Below the pieces are notes generated by a model. That model saw only the letters and a list, made by a program, of their open reading frames with translations, was not told the origin of the DNA and ran no database searches. DNA of 64,000 nt, taken from Polytrichum commune. Lineage: Eukaryota; Streptophyta; Polytrichopsida; Polytrichales; Polytrichaceae. The position numbers and the translations under genes are program-made. The DNA lies in contig OX485806.1 of NCBI GenBank assembly GCA_950295325.1, forward strand, positions 33,668,001 through 33,732,000. Reading direction: 5' to 3'. Positions 56,701 to 64,000 of this stretch are shown here, piece by piece (the stretch's first letter is position 1; the number at the start of each line of letters is the position of its first letter).

Positions 56701-58060
56701 TTATTTAAGATGTAAAAATTAAAACACTGTCTCTTATAGTACATTGCTACTACTTTAAGGCCTTATATCAACTATATATACAAGTATGAGATATACTTAC
56801 ATTCAATACTACTGCACTTCAATAAAAATAAACAAAACCTTTTGCTTAAGGTTGAGAGTTGGGCGGATGTAAGATGAGTTTGATTGGGGAAGGTCCGTAC
56901 CTTGCAGAGGTGGAAGTCGGAAATGAATGATGATGGAAGGCGAACTTGAGCCCTTCTTTTAAAGGGGTCACCTCAAGTAGTGGGGGTGAGTCTCTTTCTT
57001 AACTTACGTCTCACCATCCGTCCAATTGACTCAGTATAGGATTCCTCACCGTTTATTTCTTTTGAACACTTATTCTGAAAACTTAGTTTCACCATCCTCC
57101 ATCTAATAAATTTTCATCCATTATTGACTTTGTAGTGTCAAAAGACACTCGTCACGTGAAATCCTACATCATCAAGATAAATTTTACTGACTTAAAAATT
57201 AGATTCAATCAACAACTTGTGAAGTCAACTTGCCTTTTTATGTTCAATTATCTTATCATCTTGTCACCTTGGATCCCCTAGAGTTAGCCTTTGAATCTTT
57301 TGTTATTATCCATGAACCAAGTCATTCTATCATTTATCTTTTAATCATTTTATGACATATGTCTACCTTAGCTTAGCCCTCTCTAAATAACGTACCAATA
57401 ATTATTTCGTATCTATTGCTTAGGCTCTCATCTATCTAAGTTTATATATATATATATAAAATCATCATAATTTTTTGTATACCTTATTATTTATCCTTTA
57501 TTTTCATAATAAAAAATTTAATCAACCAAAGAATCAAATAAACCCTTCACTCTTGATGCAAATTATGCATTACATTAATAGACTAAAAATGCATGTGGTT
57601 CATGTATCCAAATGAAAAAAAATGAAGAGAAAACCAAAGATTATAGGCTTGAATAATTTATATTTGTCAAAGATTGATTGATGGTGTCAATATCTATAAC
57701 ATACATCATTTTGGCCTTGTAACTAAATAGACTGCGGACATTAAGATGTTTGATTGGCCGAAAGAATATTAGGAAGGCCATGTCTGTGTATTTTTGTAAA
57801 TTTATATTTCAAAATAATTGAATTAAGCAAAACAATTCTTCCTATCTTGTAGGATTTTTGAGAGAATCACAAATGGTCTAATTACGAGACTTAAAGAAGG
57901 AGATGGAATTTACCATTGATAGACTGAGCCATTTTCATATTGTCGTTGTGGTTGATAAATCAATGTCTGAATTAAGAATAAGTGGAAGATAGTTAAATTT
58001 GGAAGTTGAAGAGGCTATGGTCTCCACAGTTTCAAACCATTCATGTTCTATCCTACTAAC
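53774..58060. other. Long gene-free AT-rich stretch
   Basis: No domain is recognisable in any frame; the longest (54925-55230, minus, 101 codons) has no motif. A more GC-rich patch with ordered words (56850-57060) could be the edge of an old retroelement, but no paired repeat was found. Confidence 0.4.
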
Positions 58061-59500
58061 CAGGGCTGTTTTTTCACAAAGTTTTTACCCGTCCACGTCC
58101 CAAAACCTCGAATTGAAAGGCAAAAAAAATTGCAACCCGTCCCAAAACCGGTAATTTCAAAACCAACCCGTCCATGGAAAGGTTGAAGAAAAAACAACCC
58201 ATCCCAAAACCGGTAATTTCTAAACCAACCCATCCATGAAAAGGTTAAAGTAAAAAACAAATCGATAAAGATAACCCGAAAGATGTCGGCATGTGATTGG
58301 TGCACTTGCCACTTGGAAACAATAGTATCTTACTATCTTCGTTCATTTTTGCTTTTTCTATTATAATTACCAATTTGCCAGCCTGCCACTGCCCCATTTT
58401 GTCTGTTTGTCCACAGACTAGTTCAGAGAAACTGAACTAGACTCAGTCACTCAAACTCAACTGGTTCATTTGAAACTAACTCGAATTCAAGAAGTTGGAG
58501 AGTGCCGCTGGAACAATCTCCTCCTGCAATCTTGAACTTCAACAGGTGTTTTCTCAAACTCAACTGGTTCATTTGAAACTAACTCGAATTCAAGAAGTTG
58601 AAGAGTGCCGCTGGAACAATCTTCTCCTGCAACCTTGAACTTCAACAGGTGTTTTCTCAAACTCAACCGGTTCATTTGATGACTGCAACCAAGTTATCTC
58701 TCACCGGTCTCTCAGTTGCTTTAGCTTTCAGTTGCATATGTTCGATTCATTAGCATCCTAAATCTTGAGAGTCTTATTCCTCTCTTTTGTTGTGGGTTGA
58801 GTGCAGATTCAAGGGCTGCGCAGGAAATTTTTGTCAATTCGAGTTAAACCCTAGCAAATTGCAGGGTTGAGCTTGTAAGTTGTTGGGTCAATGTATGAGT
58901 AGATATTTGAGCCTTATCAAACCTAATCAAAAGTCATCTATGCACCTGTTTGAAGTTGGAAACTTTGGATGCTTTGATGCGCATTTCATGTGCAAATATT
59001 CCAGTTGAAAACATCAATTGGAATGCAGTGATGCTTGTTTGGAGAAACATGAAGGATAGGAGAATTCATCCACTTCTTTGAAGGGTAAGTAGCTCTTTAT
59101 TTTTGAACTTTTTAACATGTTTATATATACTAATTCTTATTCAATTACTAAGTTTACCTTCAATTGTAATCTTTGACATTATGTTAAAAAGGTTCTAAAT
59201 TTTGTGGTTGATGAATTAATGTATGCAGGTGAATCAAGCACTTCAAGATTGATAGTTTGATTGGGTATTTGTGGTTTGATTGCATTATGCTTATATTCAC
59301 ATGTCATATATGACATAACGTAATTGATATTTGTACCATTTTTTTAAAATAAAATTAAAATAAAATTTTAGAACCCGTCCAAAGTAAATTTGACACGTCC
59401 CAAAACCGGTTCATTTTCTAAGAACCCGTCCACTGGAACTGTTTTTTTTTTATGAACATGTCCCTAGACATGTTAGGGACCTTGTGAAAAAACACCCCTG
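58061..59500. mobile_element. Non-autonomous hAT element, 1,440 bp
   Basis: A perfect 8-bp target duplication CTACTAAC lies at 58053-58060 and 59501-59508. The ends are CAGGGCTGTTTTTTCACAAA and, reverse-complemented, CAGGGGTGTTTTTTCACAAG, the CAGGG start typical of hAT. Subterminal copies of CCCAAAACCGG occur near 58141, 58201 and 59398, with CCCGTCCA words nearby, on both sides. No transposase is seen. The interior contains a 102-bp tandem repeat (58452-58680) and an apparent intron-like pair (GGGTAAGTAG near 59083 and TGTATGCAGGTG near 59222), perhaps from a captured host fragment. Confidence 0.92.
58452..58680. repeat. 102-bp tandem repeat, two and a quarter units
   Basis: Units start at about 58453, 58556 and 58658 with TCAAACTCAAC(T/C)GGTTCATTTG and contain GAGTGCCGCTGGAACAATCT. 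A related piece outside the element lies at 62840-62905. Frames across it are artefacts. Confidence 0.9.
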
Positions 59501-59974
59501 CTACTAACCCTTGGCAACAAATGAAATGTTCAGATTGTTAAGACCATTGGTTGTGAAGAGCCCAAGAAGGCATTCAAACTTGTTCGTTGGAACTCTAGTA
59601 AGTTATGTGATATTTTGGAATGTACTAAGGTGATTTTGCTCTAAAAATGCTAGAGCGGTAACCTTGAAATTAATCAAGATAGGTTATTTGAACATGTTAG
59701 TCAACTATCTTGTGATATAATCAATGGGATGAACATCGTAATGATTAATGAACAAGAGAATAAGAGAATAAATTGAATTCAAAAAAGAAAGAGAATAAAG
59801 TAATGAACCATGTTATGAGCTATTAAACAACATATGTAGTTTGTCCTATTGTTGCAATCCATGGACATAGTGGTTACTTTGGCCAAGGGTAGGTAAAAGG
59901 CTATGTTGGATTGTATAATTAAAATAAGATTTAATCAGTGAAACAGAGAAATCTTGTAAGGATGATTGCACTGC

Positions 59975-60245
59975 CTATTCAAGTTACATTAAAGGAGCTT
60001 GATTAACATGACAGATAGATAGATAGAAACTCTGGTCCCTTTTTTGCAAGGGGCCGGCGTGAATAAAGTGTCCGTTCGTAATGCCAATGACCCGATGCCC
60101 ACTTAACATGACACTATTGATTACACCAAAGCACCATTGGCTTTGGTAAAAAAACGTCAAATAAGTTACTACATGCAAGATTGTTGACGATGCTTGTGCT
60201 TATGCTTGGGCACCACACGTAGTCCAAATAAATGCACTCAACTTG
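59975..60245. repeat. Dispersed repeat (partner at 40918-41095), interrupted by a SINE
   Basis: It matches 40918-41095 in order on both sides of an 89-bp insert (60014-60102). Confidence 0.7.
60014..60102 (-). mobile_element. 89-bp SINE-like retroposon with 11-bp target duplication
   Basis: TTAACATGACA lies at 60003-60013 and 60103-60113. Read on the minus strand the insert starts GTGGGCATCGGGTCATTGGC and ends CCAGAGTTTC plus a (TATC)n tail. The paralogue near 40945 lacks the insert and retains a single target copy. A related copy lies at about 60284-60372 in the same orientation. The family is distinct from the one at 36712. Confidence 0.8.
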
Positions 60246-60283
60246 CACTTAACTACATGCAAACACCTCCAACCCAGAGAGAA

Positions 60284-60372
60284 GAAAATAAAAAGAGAAA
60301 AACTTTGGTCTCCGGAGGAGACCGACGTGAATTAAGTGTTTGTTCGATCCTTCCCCAATCCGTTGCCCACAG
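60284..60372 (-). mobile_element. Second copy of the 89-bp SINE-like family
   Basis: The minus strand reads GTGGGCAACGGATTGGGGAA, then AACAAACACTTAATTCACG and CCGGAGACCAAAGTTTTTC with a T/C-rich tail. This aligns with the copy at 60014-60102. No clear target duplication was found. Confidence 0.65.
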
Positions 60373-60536
60373 GACAAAGGTATGGAAGTAAGGATCTACT
60401 CCACCCTTTCGAGAGTAGACACTATAGTCACAAGTAACCAGTAACAAGGACCAAAATGGTTAGTTTTTAGATTTTATCAGTATGGGTTTGGCCACCGAGT
60501 CCCTAACTCATTATTGGTTGATTGAATGGAGTAGCT

Positions 60537-60980
60537 TTAGTTATTAGAGCTAGCTTTAACTATGGGGGGGGGGTCTAGTGTTTGGGGTAGCGGTTGGTGG
60601 TTTTCTATTCTTCTTTTGTGGAGGAGGATAGACATGGCATATTTTATAGCGATAGTATTGATGTTTTTGAAGGTATTTTTAATGGTAGGCATAGGTATTT
60701 TGAAATTAATTTCGAGTGATTTCATAGATGGAATGTGTGTAGTGGCTCTGGCGCCTACAGTTATGGTGATAAGGGGATCGACTTTCCATCCTCGGGCAAC
60801 AGTACTAGCGATTAATGGTCTGTATTTGTTATTTTTTGCTTCGAGTGTTTCTGGCGAGAATCTGTCATTGCAGTATGTGAATTCAATAAATTGTATGGTG
60901 AGGTTGGGGTCTATGTCTGTGGGGGGGTCATTTTGGTATGATAAGCCTTTAACACACAAGATGTCAGGTCTACCTCCCAC
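60537..60980 (-). pseudogene. LINE-type C-terminal domain relic (PD-(D/E)XK-like?)
   Basis: The minus frame reads GGRPDILCVKGL, then TIQFIEFTYCNDRFSPETL, KNNKYRPLI, GWKVDPLITITVGARATTHI and SMKSLEINFKIP (about 147 codons). RPD followed by a beta strand with E-x-T-Y-C and a later T-V-G resembles the restriction-like endonuclease tail of some non-LTR elements, but the expected E-x-K reads E-F-T here. No start codon exists: a stop lies just upstream and the first codon is GTG. The coding strand is A/C-rich as in the LINE relics at 41-43 kb. Confidence 0.5.
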
Positions 60981-61312
60981 CCATTATTATCTAGAATCTA
61001 GTGGCCGAGTGACCTACATGAAAACTCACCATTAGATGGCTTAGATTAATATCGAATTTTCTAAAGTCCGAGCTCTTTACATCCACACGCTTAGATTATT
61101 TGAAATGTTTCTCGATTTCTATCTTTAAAAATCTCAAGGAGGAAAGGGGGGGGGGGGGTAAAAGATAACTGATTTCAGACCTGTTGAGAAATAAGATAGT
61201 TAATTATCCCATCGCCTACATGTTTAGGGTGTGGAGTTGGTGGCAAGATGCTCTCTTTCAAAAGCATGAGTTGAGGGGTTCAAATCTTTGAATCCATACT
61301 TGATTAGCCTAA

Positions 61313-61816
61313 GGGCCACTTCACACACGAGCCACGAGCCGTGAGTACAAAATTGTGAGAGCCCAAAAGAAAGTGTCCAAAGGCCGTCCCAACACACCTC
61401 CGAAATCATGTAGTGTGGTCACCAATCCTCAAGTGTAGTGTAAAGCCATATGTGACCGGGCCCTCAACCAAATGTTATTTCAAGGAATTTTTATTCATGC
61501 AAGTCCTCACACATTATAAAATAGAATAAATCAACGGTTGTGAGTGTTTGGAGTGCCGTGGTTTCCTGGTTTTGTGTTAGGCCTATCTCCAAGAGGTGGC
61601 TTTTGAAAATAGTCCAAGTGACCATGGAACATAATCCATTTGATGCCATGTAGGAATCCATGTAGACTTTACATCCACCTTGCAACATTCACATACTCCG
61701 TTGGTCCCTCAAGCGTAAGTGTGAAGCGAACTTGAACCGGCTCCGCCTTTTTCCACCAATGAGAGTGCTTGAAATGTAATGGTCATGGGCTCTCAGTCTT
61801 GTGTGTGAAGTGGCCC
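61313..61816. mobile_element. Tourist/Harbinger MITE (GGGCCACTTCACAC family), copy 3
   Basis: A perfect TAA target duplication lies at 61310-61312 and 61817-61819. The ends are GGGCCACTTCACACACGAGC and, reverse-complemented, GGGCCACTTCACACACAAGA. It is 504 bp, the same length as copy 2, in the orientation of copy 1. Non-coding. Confidence 0.92.
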
Positions 61817-61819
61817 TAA

Positions 61820-64000
61820 GTAGGTTAGCCATGTTGGAAGTTGGTGGAGAAGTGGGAATTTATAGAGAGGAGTGTGTTTGTCTTTTATACTACATAGTGA
61901 GCCACGTGTGATTTATTTATATGTTTGACGGTTTCTCAAATTCCAGTATTGCAAATTCATCACGATAAAAGAAGCTGGTAAAATGGCATTTATTGTGGTT
62001 AATTACCAACAATACTATTTTCCACAAGGTGGAGCAGAAATGGCATGGATTCGACAAACCCCCATGTTAACACGATTTTGACAAGGGAAGAACACAAAAA
62101 CAACACGACTTTAGAATGACATCGTTCTCAACACGCCACTCAAAACTCAACACATGTGTCTTACTTCAATATTATTTTGAAAAACATGTCAAATTTCTGC
62201 TCAAAATAAACCTCCTCATCCCCCTCCTAGTGATAGTCGAACTAAAATCGATAGCACACATGGCAACCTTGCTTCAGAGTGAGCATGATGCTACAACCAC
62301 AACTAAACGCAACCTTGACACCTGCAATTCACAAGAACATCATTGGATTTACCATAGAGAGCTCTGTATTTCATCTTTACTTGTGTCAGAATATAATTTC
62401 CACGTAGGATACAAGTGGGTCTTAGCGAAGGGGAACACGACACATGGCAACATATGAGTGGAAAACAATCAATTTTTGTGGGAGTAGAGAGCCCTCCACC
62501 GTAATTTGCTCTTGGGATTTGCATGAGGGACTCGGTACCCAATTCAAGAGCTTATAAGATAGCGATCTCATTGGTGGATAGTGTTGGGGTTTGGGACCTT
62601 GCCGACCTTACAAAAAGTGGCCATACATGTCAGTAATTTCTTGCTAGGTGTGTGAGCGGCGAGTTGCCTTGAGATTCGAACTTTGTGTATATGTGAGCAG
62701 TGATGGGGGCGATTTTTGGGCATAACCGGTTGAGATCCTAGTGTTTGCAAGTCCAAGCGGTTACATGTTGACATCCTCCATGTTTTCCTTTATTAAAGTG
62801 GGGTATGTTCTATAAATTCCTCTAAAATGAGCGGTAGTTTTCCTGCAATCTTGAACTTCAACCGGTTATTTTTCAAACTCAACCGGTTTATTTGTAACTA
62901 ACTGTCGGTTCTCCCCGATCATTGTATATGAGAGGAAGAAAGAGAGGGAAATATGGCTTCGATTGCAAGTTTGTGGGAGTAAGGGCCGTGTAGTTAGGTT
63001 TTTGCTATGACTTAAAACAACAAACCTAGGGAACTAAATCTCCAGGAAGACTGAGATAGTGTCTATAAGGGTTAATGTCACATTGGATTAAGGATTATAA
63101 TAACAACTTAGGGTCTTTCTTCCTTCATTCCTTCTTAATTCCACTTATTCTCCACTCTTATGGTTCCTTTGTGCTTTCTTTGTCGTGAGTGATTCCGTCC
63201 TATCTTTAGGAAAGTTTCTATCACTCTATGTCTTTGACCTATTCTAGTCGTGAAGCTCAAAAGCTTGGCAAGTTGTCATGGGCAATTTGTCAGGACATAG
63301 TCCGGGGTAATGTCTTTTTGTAACCACATCGTCTTTGCATCTCAAGAATTAAACTTTGCAATAATCTCAGATTAATTCATTTTAATTCGACTTACAGTCG
63401 TTCGGCAATCTTCTCAAAACTGTAATCACCATCTTCATCTTCAACTTATCTGGCAACTTGTCATCACCAACATCCACAAGATTATATATAATCCAAGCAT
63501 CAACGATGTAGGCGATATTCCTTGATTAAGGCCTTAGTCCATTATAATCTCAAGGTGATTTGCCTTTGGTAATGTCTTACACTAATTGATCAGTTTCTCT
63601 TTCCTGAGAGGGTAATGTCTTTCGCAGCTTACAACCTGCTTCAAATTACATCTTGTATGCATTCACTGCATTGGCTTCACACCTGGTAATGTCTTGGAGT
63701 AGGCATCCGACTATGCTCTGTCAAGCTAACCTCTCCGTCCCCTCTCTCTCTCTCTCTCTCTCTCTCTAACGTCTATAGCCCTATACGCCTCTACCCTCTC
63801 ATCTGTACTTCTCTGATCTCATGTAGGCGATAGCCAAAGGTTACAGGCGATAGCCCTTCTCCAACGCTTCGGCTCTCTGTCCTCACAGGCGATGGTCCTT
63901 CTCAGACTACTTGCCCTCGTTGGTTCTTCTCCCACATTGCTTCTCTCGATACTGGCCTATTGCCCAAGATCTTGGCTTGACCTCACAACGGCTCAAGACT
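61820..64000. other. Gene-free end of the window
   Basis: A fragment related to the hAT internal repeat lies at 62840-62905 (CTTGAACTTCAACCGGTT, TCAAACTCAACCGGTT). GGTAATGTCTT occurs four times between 63306 and 63697 and AGGCGAT(A/G) words four times between 63510 and 63892. A (TC)n tract lies at about 63742-63768. No protein is recognised. Confidence 0.4.

Noticed and set aside
60562-61035. 157-codon + frame opposite the LINE-type relic
   Set aside because: The minus frame carries ordered motifs (RPD, EFTYC, TVGARATTHI); the + frame is its antisense shadow.

Overview
The window reads as nuclear DNA of a land plant. It is AT-rich and gene-poor, one gene has a long spliceosomal intron, and most of the rest is built from plant-type DNA transposons and decayed retroelements. 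The host lineage cannot be fixed from sequence alone. The style of the LINE and transposon remnants makes a non-flowering lineage (moss, lycophyte, fern) worth testing, but this is only an impression.

One cellular gene is well supported: a MiaA-type tRNA dimethylallyltransferase, closest in my judgement to plant IPT9, on the minus strand (exons 30282-29831 and 27811-26803). Its only visible intron (2,019 bp) is mostly a tandem array of about 12 units of roughly 122 bp. Each unit carries a copy of the intron's own 3' splice junction plus the first P-loop codons of exon 2, and the units alternate between two subtypes. The gene also lacks a family-typical internal segment, and its last coding segment is duplicated just downstream (26623-26748).

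The second solid block is a complete two-gene PIF/Harbinger transposon (13983-17614). It has long terminal inverted repeats, an intact DDE transposase (464 aa, minus) and an intact two-exon Myb/SANT partner (320 aa, plus). The two genes converge with 2 bp between their stop codons. Several non-autonomous elements with related ends and mostly TTA, TAA or TGA target duplications are scattered at 19997, 38349, 39144, 44716, 45632, 53347 and 61313.

A third theme is hAT-type elements with 8-bp target duplications. A 2,039-bp element at 2761-4799 holds a transposase C-terminal relic and splits one copy of a local duplication. A 1,440-bp element lies at 58061-59500. A MITE family with C(A/T)CGGG ends occurs at 3913, 7388, 12088 and 18822.

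The remaining recognisable pieces are LINE relics (41330-42950 minus, 42957-43450 plus, 60537-60980 minus), a decayed transposon-like gene (6929-9400), three kinds of short SINE-like retroposons, a CACTA-like candidate (11432-12960), and many tandem repeats and microsatellites. Long stretches, especially 31.9-36.7 kb, 45.8-49.4 kb and 53.8-58.0 kb, show no gene I can support. No rRNA gene, functional tRNA gene or CRISPR array is visible.
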